Shown: one piece after another, positions 7,570 to 13,764 of the stretch
Position numbering within the stretch: the first letter of the stretch is position 1
How the letters are laid out: each line of letters opens with the position of its first letter
Assembly: GCA_023399035.1 (NCBI GenBank)
Contig: JAEWQX010000111.1
Location: forward strand, 1-15,233
Reading direction: 5' to 3'
Length of the DNA: 15,233 nt
Origin: Bacillota bacterium
GTDB lineage: Bacteria; Bacillota; Clostridia; Clostridiales; Clostridiaceae
Notes under the pieces: generated by a model
The model's database searches: none
Told to the model about the DNA's origin: nothing
Seen by the model: the letters and a program-made list of their open reading frames with translations, nothing else
Translations under genes and position numbers: made by a program

Positions 7570-8325
7570 ATGATTGAAGTAAAAAATCTTGTAAAAAAAT
7601 ATGGTAATAAAACAGTAGTAGATAATGTTTCTTTAAATATAGAAAAAGGTAAAATAACATCATTCATAGGACCAAACGGAGCAGGTAAGAGTACAGTTTT
7701 ATCCATGATTTCACGTATCATGGATAAGGATTCGGGAAGCGTGGTAATTGACGGATGTGAAATGGAAAAGTATGATTCAAAGGATCTGGCAAAGAAAATA
7801 TCTATCCTTAAACAGTCTAACAACATAAATGTAAGGCTTACAATAAGAGAAATAGTAAGCTTTGGAAGATATCCACACTGCGAGGGAAGACTTACAAAGG
7901 AAGATGAAAAATTTGTTGATGAAGCAATAGAGTACATGGAGCTTAAGGATATTGAAAACAGATATCTTGATGAGCTTAGCGGTGGTCAGAGACAGAGAGC
8001 ATATATAGCAATGGTTATTGCACAGAATACTGAATACGTACTTCTTGATGAACCATTAAACAACCTTGATATGAAGCATTCAGTTTCTATGATGAAGGTA
8101 TTCAGAAGACTTGTTGATGAATTAGGAAAGACAGTTGTAATAGTTATGCATGATATAAATTTTGCATCAGTGTATTCAGATAATATTGTTGTCCTTAAAA
8201 ATGGCAAGTTAGCAAAGGATGATAAAACAGAAAATATTATTCAAAAAGAAACTTTAGAAGATATTTATGAAATTGATTTTGATATTAAAGAAATAAATGG
8301 AAAGAAAATCTGTATATATTTCTAA
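7570..8325 (+). CDS. yclP: Iron-siderophore ABC transporter ATPase (YclP/CeuD type)
   Basis: Cytoplasmic ATP-hydrolysing subunit that powers the two permeases. All ABC motifs are intact in the 251-residue protein: Walker A GPNGAGKS at 34-41, Q-loop Gln82 in LKQSNN, signature LSGGQRQR at 136-143, Walker B VLLDEP at 157-162 with catalytic Glu161, D-loop NNLD, and H-loop His194 in VMHD. The short N-terminus MIEVKNLVKKYGNK is typical of FecE/YclP proteins. I place the start at 7570, because GGAGG at 7560-7564 is then correctly spaced; an in-frame ATG at 7558 overlaps that site and would add four residues. It is followed after 161 bases by the binding-protein gene. Confidence 0.92.
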   Translation: MIEVKNLVKKYGNKTVVDNVSLNIEKGKITSFIGPNGAGKSTVLSMISRIMDKDSGSVVIDGCEMEKYDSKDLAKKISILKQSNNINVRLTIREIVSFGRYPHCEGRLTKEDEKFVDEAIEYMELKDIENRYLDELSGGQRQRAYIAMVIAQNTEYVLLDEPLNNLDMKHSVSMMKVFRRLVDELGKTVVIVMHDINFASVYSDNIVVLKNGKLAKDDKTENIIQKETLEDIYEIDFDIKEINGKKICIYF

Positions 8326-8333
8326 GTAACATT

Positions 8334-8386
8334 CTATGCAGTGATTATAATTTTAAGAGATGTTAAATTTTATACTTACTGCATAG
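8334..8386 (+). repeat. Inverted repeat between the ATPase and binding-protein genes
   Basis: CTATGCAGT (8334-8342) and ACTGCATAG (8378-8386) form a perfect 9-bp stem with a 35-base AT-rich loop. The sequence after it is A-rich rather than T-rich, so it does not look like a terminator on the + strand. It could protect the 3' end of the upstream transcript, mark an RNA processing site, or be part of regulation for the binding-protein gene. Confidence 0.6.
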
Positions 8387-8446
8387 ATAAAAACTAAAGA
8401 GATATGTTTAATTATAAAATTGCAATAGATAGTTATAAAAATCTGT

Positions 8447-8461
8447 TGATAATGAAAATCA
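8447..8461 (+). promoter_or_regulatory. Second Fur-like box before the binding-protein gene
   Basis: TGATAATGAAAATCA matches the Fur 7-1-7 consensus at 12 of 14 defined positions with a perfect left half, 25 bases before the ATG at 8487. It suggests the binding-protein gene also has its own iron-controlled promoter, though I find no convincing -35/-10 pair nearby. In AT-rich DNA some chance similarity must be allowed for. Confidence 0.5.
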
Positions 8462-8486
8462 TAAACAAACTTTGGAGGAAATAAAA

Positions 8487-9425
8487 ATGAAAAAGAGAAG
8501 ACTATTAAGCGTGTTATTATCTACAGTAGTAGCTGCAGGGATACTTGGGGGATGTGGTAAGACAGAAGATAACTCATCTGTAAATGGAGAAATGATAACT
8601 GTTACAGACAGAAATGGAGAAGTTGAAGTACCTAAAAATCCAGAAAAGGTTGTAGTTCTAGATTACGGTTCATTAGATATATTAGATGAAATTGGTGTTG
8701 AAAGTGTAGTAGGTGTGCCAAAGAACGGTATTCCAGAATACTTAGATAAATATGAAGATGAAAAGTACACAGATATCGGTGGAGTTAAAGAATTTAATTT
8801 TGAAACTATCAATGAATTGGATCCGGACTTAATTATAATAGAAGGAAGACAAGAAGATTCCTTAGAAGAACTTCAAAAAATAGCTCCAACAGTTTATCTT
8901 GGATCAGTTGGGTCTGATTACTTAAACAGCATTAAGAGCAATGCTAAGGTTTTAGGAGAAATATTTGATAAAGAAAAAGAAGTAGAAGAAAAACTAGCTA
9001 ATATAGATACCAGAGTTAATGAAATAAAAGCTAAAGTTGTAGATAGTAACTTAAATGCTTTAGCTACAATGATTAGTGATGGTTCTATGAGTGTTTACGG
9101 TGCAGGATCGAGATTTAACATCATTTATAACGAATTGGGATTTGTTCCAACAGATGAAAGTATCGAAGTATCTAACCACGGTCAAAGCATATCTTATGAA
9201 TACTTAGCTGAAAAGAACCCTGATTACTTATTCGTGATTGATAAAGGTGCTGTAACTGGAAGCGGAACTCCTGCAAAAGATACAGTTGAAAATGAATTAG
9301 TAAAAACTACTGATACATATAAAAATGGTAATATAGTATACGTAGATTCTGTAGCATGGTATGTTGGTGGAGCAGGATTCAAAGCTCTTGATAAAATGCT
9401 TGATGATGTAGAAAATGCACTTTAA
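8487..9425 (+). CDS. yclQ: Siderophore-binding lipoprotein (YclQ/CeuE type)
   Basis: Receptor of the importer, predicted to be anchored outside the membrane. It has 312 residues. A lipoprotein signal peptide ends in LGGC with Cys23. The mature part is a Peripla_BP_2 fold with two lobes joined by a helix. The opening MITVTDRNGEVEVPKNPEKV and the next stretch VVVLDYGSLDILDEIGVE closely follow YclQ and CeuE as I know them. Likely ligand-pocket residues of CeuE are kept: Arg121 in EGRQ, Arg209 in GSRF, His231 in NHGQS and Tyr292 in WYVGG; one CeuE Arg appears as Lys253. This supports a catecholate siderophore such as petrobactin or a tetradentate fragment. The ATG at 8487 has TTTGGAGG eight bases upstream; a TTG at 8472 overlaps that site and is rejected. 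Confidence 0.92.
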   Translation: MKKRRLLSVLLSTVVAAGILGGCGKTEDNSSVNGEMITVTDRNGEVEVPKNPEKVVVLDYGSLDILDEIGVESVVGVPKNGIPEYLDKYEDEKYTDIGGVKEFNFETINELDPDLIIIEGRQEDSLEELQKIAPTVYLGSVGSDYLNSIKSNAKVLGEIFDKEKEVEEKLANIDTRVNEIKAKVVDSNLNALATMISDGSMSVYGAGSRFNIIYNELGFVPTDESIEVSNHGQSISYEYLAEKNPDYLFVIDKGAVTGSGTPAKDTVENELVKTTDTYKNGNIVYVDSVAWYVGGAGFKALDKMLDDVENAL

Positions 9426-9460
9426 TATATAAAATAACAATAGAATAATTTCAATTAATT

Positions 9461-9503
9461 TCACCTGTAATTTATACATACTTGTAGATTACAGGTGATT
9501 TTT
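9461..9503 (+). terminator. Terminator of the siderophore operon
   Basis: A perfect 11-bp stem (TCACCTGTAAT at 9461-9471 with ATTACAGGTGA at 9488-9498) followed by five T. Confidence 0.9.
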
Positions 9504-9657
9504 AGTGCAGGATTTTATAGTGAATCAACTAGAAATAATAGGTTGATAGTATATATTTATAAATTAAAAAAAGGGTCATAATGAGCAATAGAATCATATA
9601 TTAATAACAATGATAAATAATTACAATTATAAGTTTAACAATTATGAGGAGGATTCT

Positions 9658-9867
9658 ATGAAGAAGATAAAATATGTATGTCCAAAATGCGGATGTGAAA
9701 AATATGAGACAGATCAGTTTCAAGCAACAGGAGGAAACTTTGCAAAGATATTTGATGTCCAAAATAAAAAATTTGTTACGGTCACATGTGAGGACTGCGG
9801 ATACACAGAATTATATAAGGGCAAAAATAGTACGGGATGGGATATACTAGATTTATTCACTAATTAG
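9658..9867 (+). CDS. Small Zn-ribbon protein (DUF2082/YpzJ-like)
   Basis: A 69-residue cytoplasmic protein with two CxxC pairs, Cys8/Cys11 in CPKCGC and Cys44/Cys47 in CEDCGY, separated by 32 residues, forming a single zinc ribbon. The pattern matches small predicted nucleic-acid-binding Zn-ribbon proteins of the DUF2082/COG3478 kind; no function is known to me. The start is set by the strong ribosome binding site GAGGAGG just before the ATG at 9658. An in-frame ATG at 9610 would add 16 residues of Asn/Tyr-rich sequence without a ribosome binding site and is rejected. It follows the siderophore operon terminator and has no clear terminator of its own. Confidence 0.8.
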   Translation: MKKIKYVCPKCGCEKYETDQFQATGGNFAKIFDVQNKKFVTVTCEDCGYTELYKGKNSTGWDILDLFTN

Positions 9868-10010
9868 TTCAGCTCAGAAACACAAAGTGATAGGAGCCTA
9901 TACCATATTATATATGCTAGTTATTGTGATAATGAATAACTGAATGTTATATATATGGATTTAAATTAGTCACGTCTATAATTTATTATACAATTTACTT
10001 AAATAGTTAT
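9868..10010 (+). other. AT-rich gap before the T-box promoter
   Basis: No gene is seen. A 7-bp inverted repeat (AGTTATT at 9919-9925, AATAACT at 9935-9941) with no T-run after it is the only structure. I see no terminator for the Zn-ribbon gene. Confidence 0.4.
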
Positions 10011-10039
10011 TTGACAATGAGTGGATATTAATATAAAAT
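10011..10039 (+). promoter_or_regulatory. Promoter of the T-box leader
   Basis: A perfect TTGACA (10011-10016), 17-base spacer and TAAAAT (10034-10039). The start would be near 10046, about 30 bases before the T-box stem I. Confidence 0.75.
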
Positions 10040-10045
10040 GAAGAA

Positions 10046-10365
10046 ATCAAGTAAACAAATATTAAAGTTTTGAAGAGAACTAGTAAAATTATCAGAGTCA
10101 TAAAGAGAGGTTACGGCTGGTGAAAGGAACATGATGAGTTAATTTGAATACATTTCTGAGCTGCACTACGAAAGATTACAACCAGTAGGTTGATGCTGTA
10201 ATGTGCACACGTTATAGTGCTAGAGTATAACTAGATTTTTATAATAGGCATATATAATATGTCTGAGTACTTGAAGCGGTTATTATTGTGAGATAATGAT
10301 AAATTAAGGTGGTAACACGTAAGTATTGCTTTCGTCCTTTATATTCTAGGACGGAAGCCTTTTTT
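10046..10365 (+). ncRNA. T-box riboswitch leader, tyrosine (UAC) specifier
   Basis: A tRNA-sensing leader RNA. Stem I is traceable: lower stem AGAGA (10074-10078) with TTTCT (10153-10157); specifier loop with the 5' AGTA (10082-10085) opposite GAA (10146-10148); middle stem AAATTA (10086-10091) with TAATTT (10140-10145) and TCAT (10098-10101) with ATGA (10131-10134); then the conserved AGAGAG and GCTGGTG elements. The codon after GAA is TAC (10149-10151), followed by A, hence tyrosine. The T-box sequence AAGGTGGTAACACG is at 10306-10319. Its TGGT bulge complements an ACCA end, as expected for tRNA-Tyr with discriminator A. The antiterminator pairs AAGG with CCTT (10336-10339) and ACG with CGT (10333-10335), which excludes the terminator. 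Uncharged tRNA-Tyr should therefore switch transcription on. The specifier reading is by pattern, not by alignment. Confidence 0.92.
10328..10365 (+). terminator. T-box regulated terminator
   Basis: GCTTTCGTCCT (10328-10338) pairs with AGGACGGAAGC (10348-10358) with one G-U pair, then six T at 10360-10365. It overlaps the 3' half of the antiterminator, so the two folds are mutually exclusive. Confidence 0.93.
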
Positions 10366-10515
10366 AATATGAAGCTCAGATTCCAATATCAATAGATTAC
10401 AAATTTAGAGTCGATAGAAATAGAGAATAAGATTATTGTACAAATAGGTAAAAAGAAATTTATATGTATTGAAATTGTATAAAAAATAATGAATTAAGAG
10501 TTTGGAGAGATACCA
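10366..10515 (+). other. Gap between the T-box terminator and the channel gene
   Basis: There are 150 bases with no ribosome-bound frame longer than a few codons, no second terminator and no convincing promoter; the nearest candidates, TTGTAC at 10436 and TATAAA at 10478, are badly spaced. Read-through from the T-box is the simplest way to transcribe the next gene. I see no recognisable remnant of a tyrosine gene here. Confidence 0.45.
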
Positions 10516-11397
10516 TTGGGAAAATTAGTTATGTATATTGCAACATTTATTATAATATTAGTAGTTTTAATAAGGAATATCCGCTATAAGAATATTTTTA
10601 TCCAGTTTAAAATATTAATCAGGGAAATAAATTCATATTATTTTTCAATATTCAAGGAAAAAACAAGATTAGGCGGGATACTCCACTCAGTACTGCTTAT
10701 TTGTGCGCAGGTACTTATGAGCTTTAATGTTATTTCAAGTATAAGCATTTATGTAAATATTAGTTCAAATAATATAATAAACTTTATTGTAAAAGCATTA
10801 TTTATATTGATGATGATCTTTGGAATATATATTGCTATAGGATATCTGTTATTATCATCTTCAAGGATTTTTATACTTTTAAGCAAAGTTGAGGATTTCA
10901 GTATGAAGTATGATATGCTTATAAGCTATTTTATCATAAATACTTATTTTACTGTTCTCATTGTTTTTCCAAAGCAGTTTGAAGAATCATATTTCGTTGG
11001 ATTAATTGGTGTAACTATATGTTATATTATGAATTTAAGAGTGCTGATTAAGATAATAAACAATCCTGAACGCATAAATATAAATGATGGAAGAGTAAGG
11101 AATTTTACGAGTACATCAGTATTATCAATCTTGGTTTTGATAATTATGATATTAAATTTATTTCTTGCTGTGTGCTTTATAAATAGTGCAGATATGAATT
11201 CATATTCAGGAAATCCAAGCAATTTTGATTTATTTTATTACACTATAATAACTTTTACAACCATTGGATATGGAGATATAGTTCCTATAACTATGATGGC
11301 AAAAGTTATGAGTATTATAATATCTACTACCAGTGTGGTATGCATAACTATTTACCTTAGTTCTGTATTATCTTTTAATAATGAAGAGAAAAAATAA
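10516..11397 (+). CDS. Predicted potassium channel membrane protein (Ion_trans_2 pore)
   Basis: A 293-residue membrane protein. The C-terminal part, about 200-286, is a two-helix pore unit: a hydrophobic helix at about 201-223, a re-entrant loop with the K+ selectivity filter TTIGYGD (248-254), and a last helix at about 261-286. The N-terminal 180 residues hold about five further hydrophobic segments (near 4-20, 55-80, 88-118, 132-150 and 158-180). They lack an Arg-rich S4, so this is probably not voltage-gated. There is no RCK/TrkA-N domain, so gating is unknown. The start is TTG at 10516 with GGAGAG six bases upstream; the next ATG (10531) is too far from that site. It is the first gene after a tyrosine T-box and is followed 79 bases later by a kinase-like gene with no terminator between. 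Pore assignment is firm, ion and role inferred. Confidence 0.85.
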   Translation: MGKLVMYIATFIIILVVLIRNIRYKNIFIQFKILIREINSYYFSIFKEKTRLGGILHSVLLICAQVLMSFNVISSISIYVNISSNNIINFIVKALFILMMIFGIYIAIGYLLLSSSRIFILLSKVEDFSMKYDMLISYFIINTYFTVLIVFPKQFEESYFVGLIGVTICYIMNLRVLIKIINNPERININDGRVRNFTSTSVLSILVLIIMILNLFLAVCFINSADMNSYSGNPSNFDLFYYTIITFTTIGYGDIVPITMMAKVMSIIISTTSVVCITIYLSSVLSFNNEEKK

Positions 11398-11476
11398 CAA
11401 TCTAAAAAATTTCTTCCTATTATAAAGCGATTATATATATAATTTATAGTATGAAGTTTTTTTAGGAGTGGTTTTA

Positions 11477-12022
11477 ATGGAAACTATGTATGTAAATGAT
11501 AAGTCTTATAATACAATGAAATTATTGGGGAAAGGAAAAGGGGGATATTCATATTTATGTAAAAATGATGAGAAATATTATGTGTTGAAGCAGATACATC
11601 ATGAACCATGCGATTATTATACTTTTGGTGATAAGATTCAAAGTGAAATTAATGATTACAATAGACTTAAGAATATTGGAATAAGAATGCCTGAAATGTT
11701 TGATGTGGACATAAAACGAGAGAGAATAATCAAAGAATTTATTGATGGAGAGACAATTTATGACCTTATCTTAAAGGATAAGATGAAAGACAGCTATATA
11801 GAACAAGTGAGTGAAATGTGCAGAATCCTATATCCTTCAAATACAAATATTGATTATTTTCCTACAAATTTTGTTGTGAGGGATGAACTATTATACTATA
11901 TAGATTATGAATGCAATGATTATATGGAAGAGTGGAATTTTGAAAACTGGGGTATAAATTACTGGTCAAAGACAGAAGAGTTTATGGATTATGTGAAAAA
12001 TAAAGCTGATGATAAAAAGTAA
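11477..12022 (+). CDS. Minimal protein-kinase-fold protein
   Basis: A 181-residue protein with a compressed kinase or phosphotransferase fold. Visible parts are a Gly-rich loop LGKGKGGYSYLC (17-28), a VAIK-like Lys38 in YYVLKQI, a candidate helix-C Glu57, a hinge-like EFIDGETIYDLI (87-98), a catalytic-loop analogue DYFPTNFVV with Asp126 and Asn131, and a DFG analogue IDYE with Asp143. The IDYE plus trailing aromatic segment recalls choline-kinase and aminoglycoside-phosphotransferase-like enzymes more than classical Ser/Thr kinases. Key residues are present, so it could be active despite being far shorter than the usual 250-300 residues. Substrate unknown. The ATG at 11477 has AGGAG eight bases upstream; the GTG at 11468 overlaps that site. 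It probably shares a transcript with the channel. Confidence 0.75.
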   Translation: METMYVNDKSYNTMKLLGKGKGGYSYLCKNDEKYYVLKQIHHEPCDYYTFGDKIQSEINDYNRLKNIGIRMPEMFDVDIKRERIIKEFIDGETIYDLILKDKMKDSYIEQVSEMCRILYPSNTNIDYFPTNFVVRDELLYYIDYECNDYMEEWNFENWGINYWSKTEEFMDYVKNKADDKK

Positions 12023-12056
12023 TTTATGAATTAAATACAAAATAAAATGGTAATGT

Positions 12057-12087
12057 AATAATTTAATGTAAAATAAAATTATTTTTT
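12057..12087 (+). terminator. Weak AT-only terminator after the kinase-like gene
   Basis: AATAATTT (12057-12064) pairs with AAATTATT (12076-12083), followed by four more T. The stem has no G-C pair, so efficiency is doubtful. Confidence 0.35.
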
Positions 12088-12140
12088 GACTAAAATTTAC
12101 AGAAGTTGATTGAAAAATAAAGAAAATGTTACGAAAACGT

Positions 12141-12169
12141 TTGACAAAATAGAAAAATAACTGTAATAT
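12141..12169 (+). promoter_or_regulatory. Promoter of the YczE-like gene
   Basis: A perfect TTGACA (12141-12146), 17-base spacer and TAATAT (12164-12169). The predicted start near 12176 falls at the first base or two of the tandem-repeat block. A short palindrome, AAACGTTT (12135-12142), overlaps the -35 and resembles the core of LacI/CcpA-type operators, but its flanks do not fit a cre site well. Confidence 0.6.
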
Positions 12170-12174
12170 ATTTA

Positions 12175-12234
12175 ATTAGATGTAGCAATATTCGATTAGA
12201 TGTAGCAATATTCGATTAAATGCAGCAATATTCG
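12175..12234 (+). repeat. Three 20-bp tandem repeats in the promoter/leader
   Basis: The unit ATTAGATGTAGCAATATTCG occurs at 12175-12194 and 12195-12214 without a change and at 12215-12234 with two changes (G to A, T to C). The array begins at the predicted transcript start and ends 18 bases before the YczE-like ATG. A 20-bp period is close to two helical turns, placing equivalent bases on one face of the DNA, as for cooperative protein binding. It would also be transcribed into the 5' leader. Confidence 0.9.
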
Positions 12235-12252
12235 TAGTAAAGGAAGAAATAT

Positions 12253-12963
12253 ATGAAACAAGGAATTAATTTTATCAAGAGAATTATACTATTTTTTATA
12301 GGAATGAGTGTCATTCAGTTAGGAGTAGCATTATTTTTAAAAACTAATATAGGTTCGGATACTTTTACTGTTTTTACGCAAGGGCTTGCAACAACACTTA
12401 ACAATACAGGACTTAAACATAACTCGATTGTAAACCTTATATCTGGCAATAATGGGGTAACTCCTGGAGTTGCTAATATGATTATTCTTGTAATAATGTT
12501 TATAGCAATATTATGTACTGAAAAAAGTAAAATCAATATTGGTACAATAATTTGTGTTGTAGGAGTAGGACCAATCATAGATTTAGGCATAAAAGTAATG
12601 TCATATTTCCCAGTAGAGTCTTATAACTTAATTGTAAAAATGATACTTGTTGTTTTAGGATGCTTTGTAATAGCAGTTGGATTTTCAATTTTATCAGCAA
12701 GTAATTTAGGAGTGGCTCCTAATGATATAGTTCCATTTATTATTGTGGATAAAACTAATATTCAATACAAATGGGTTAGAATAACATTAGATGCAGTATT
12801 CTTAGTTGGAGGATTTTTATTAGGAGGAAAAGTTGGAATTGGAACAATTCTTTCTCTGATTTCAATAGGACCTTTCATACAAGCATGTCTTCCATTTGGT
12901 GAGAAATTTGTTAACCTTATTGTAAATGGAAGAGATAATAATTTAGAAAAAGCTGCTGCATAA
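12253..12963 (+). CDS. YczE/YyaS/YitT-family integral membrane protein
   Basis: A 236-residue membrane protein with about five or six hydrophobic segments. The N-terminus (RIILFFIGMSVIQLGVALFL, then KTNIGSDTFTVF) and the internal echo LVVLGCFVIAVGFSILSASNLGVAPNDIVPF show the repeated small-residue, GxxP/SD pattern of the YczE (COG2364, DUF6198-like) family, which looks like an internal duplication of a three-helix unit. The segment GLKHNSIVNLISGNNGVTPG is a polar loop before the second helix. Transport is often supposed for the family, but no substrate is established to my knowledge. The ATG has AAAGGAAG upstream. It is transcribed alone, from a promoter carrying a 20-bp repeat array to a strong terminator, so it appears individually regulated. 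Confidence 0.82.
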   Translation: MKQGINFIKRIILFFIGMSVIQLGVALFLKTNIGSDTFTVFTQGLATTLNNTGLKHNSIVNLISGNNGVTPGVANMIILVIMFIAILCTEKSKINIGTIICVVGVGPIIDLGIKVMSYFPVESYNLIVKMILVVLGCFVIAVGFSILSASNLGVAPNDIVPFIIVDKTNIQYKWVRITLDAVFLVGGFLLGGKVGIGTILSLISIGPFIQACLPFGEKFVNLIVNGRDNNLEKAAA

Positions 12964-12974
12964 TTTGTTTTAGT

Positions 12975-13014
12975 AAAAATCAGATGGAAATTAAATTTCC
13001 ATCTGATTTTTTTT
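12975..13014 (+). terminator. Strong terminator after the YczE-like gene
   Basis: A long perfect stem built on ATCAGATGGAAA (12979-12990) and TTTCCATCTGAT (12996-13007) runs into eight T (13007-13014). Flanking A and T runs extend it to 18 bp and make it likely bidirectional. Confidence 0.93.
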
Positions 13015-13193
13015 ATTAAGAAATTATTAATATGGGTATAAATAATTTAGAACAAAATACGTATAAATTTCAAATGCGGCCTTCTATTGTGTAGTAAAAC
13101 AAAAATTTAATGAATATTTATTAAAGTAAGAATATTTTATAAATATATTATGACTCTGACATAATATTATATTTTGTCAATTCACAAAAATAA
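13015..13193 (+). other. AT-rich gap without features
   Basis: No gene, repeat or clear regulatory site is seen in this part of the 397-base gap before the STAS gene. Confidence 0.4.
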
Positions 13194-13224
13194 TTGGTAG
13201 AAATTTATAAAAATGTGTTATAAT
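13194..13224 (+). promoter_or_regulatory. Extended -10 promoter for the STAS-glgX pair
   Basis: A perfect TATAAT (13219-13224) preceded by TGT gives an extended -10. The only -35-like string is TTGGTA (13194-13199) at a long 19-base spacing. Start near 13231, leaving a leader of about 180 bases with two small 7-bp hairpins (AGTAATA 13308-13314 with TATTACT 13324-13330; ATTACAT 13341-13347 with ATGTAAT 13368-13374), neither followed by a T-run. Confidence 0.5.
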
Positions 13225-13411
13225 TGATTGTGTGCGTTAAAAAATATAGGTTATATAAAGCATAATTAATCATGAAAAATTAAACTGAATTATTGAATTT
13301 TATACTTAGTAATACTTAAATAATATTACTGAAATGCATGATTACATTTAGAGTTATAAGCAATGTGATGTAATATATAAATAATGTTATGAATAAAGGG
13401 TTGTGATTAGG

Positions 13412-13717
13412 ATGGAAGTTAGTATTAAGGATGTTAACCATAAAAAATATATAGAACTGAAAGGTAAGCTTGACAGTAATTCCAGTAATGAGGTAACTGA
13501 AAAGATCCTTGATGTAATAAAGGATGAAAGTGATATTACTATAGATATGAGTGAATGTTCCTATGTTTCAAGCGCCGGACTTCGAACACTGCTTACAATC
13601 GGCAAGAGCATAAAGATGAAAAGTGGCCATATGAGTATTATTAATTTAGTAGAAGAAGTTAAAGAAGTTATGGAAATGACCGGGTTCAGCAATATCTTTA
13701 AGGGCTTTGAGCATTAA
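13412..13717 (+). CDS. STAS-domain anti-sigma factor antagonist
   Basis: A 101-residue single-domain STAS protein of the SpoIIAA/RsbV kind. Such proteins bind an anti-sigma kinase and are switched by phosphorylation of a Ser at the start of helix 1. Here that site is in MSECSYVSSAGLRTLL, with Ser54 before AGL the best candidate by comparison with RsbV. The rest (IELKGKLDSNSSNEV, then MSIINLVEEVKEVMEMTGF) follows the family. No partner kinase or sigma factor is nearby, so its target is unknown. I take the ATG at 13412; a GTG at 13403 lies only two bases after the AAAGGG site and is less likely. The gene is 47 bases ahead of glgX with no hairpin between, so the two may be co-transcribed. Confidence 0.88.
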   Translation: MEVSIKDVNHKKYIELKGKLDSNSSNEVTEKILDVIKDESDITIDMSECSYVSSAGLRTLLTIGKSIKMKSGHMSIINLVEEVKEVMEMTGFSNIFKGFEH

Positions 13718-13764
13718 TACAGGTTTTTTATAAATTTTCTTTGATAAATAGGGGAGGATTATAA

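Noticed and set aside
7476..7937. Open frame of 153 codons on the minus strand over the ATPase gene start
   Set aside because: It lies antisense to a clear ABC ATPase with all motifs, has Ser/Phe/Leu-rich shadow composition and no ribosome binding site or family features.
9926..9941. Third Fur-like box (TGATAATGAATAACT)
   Set aside because: Only about 11 of 14 positions match, the right half is poor, and no iron gene follows; it is expected by chance in AT-rich DNA.
10369..10395. Short ORF (MKLRFQYQ) right after the T-box terminator
   Set aside because: Eight codons, no ribosome binding site and no resemblance to TyrS or a transporter start.
12130..12146. Catabolite-response (cre) site overlapping the -35 of the YczE-like gene
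   Set aside because: The AAACGTTT core is there, but the right flank does not match the cre consensus, so it is only noted as a palindrome.
12175..12234. Start of a CRISPR array
   Set aside because: The repeats are 20 bp and directly adjacent with no spacers, so this is a tandem repeat, not a CRISPR.
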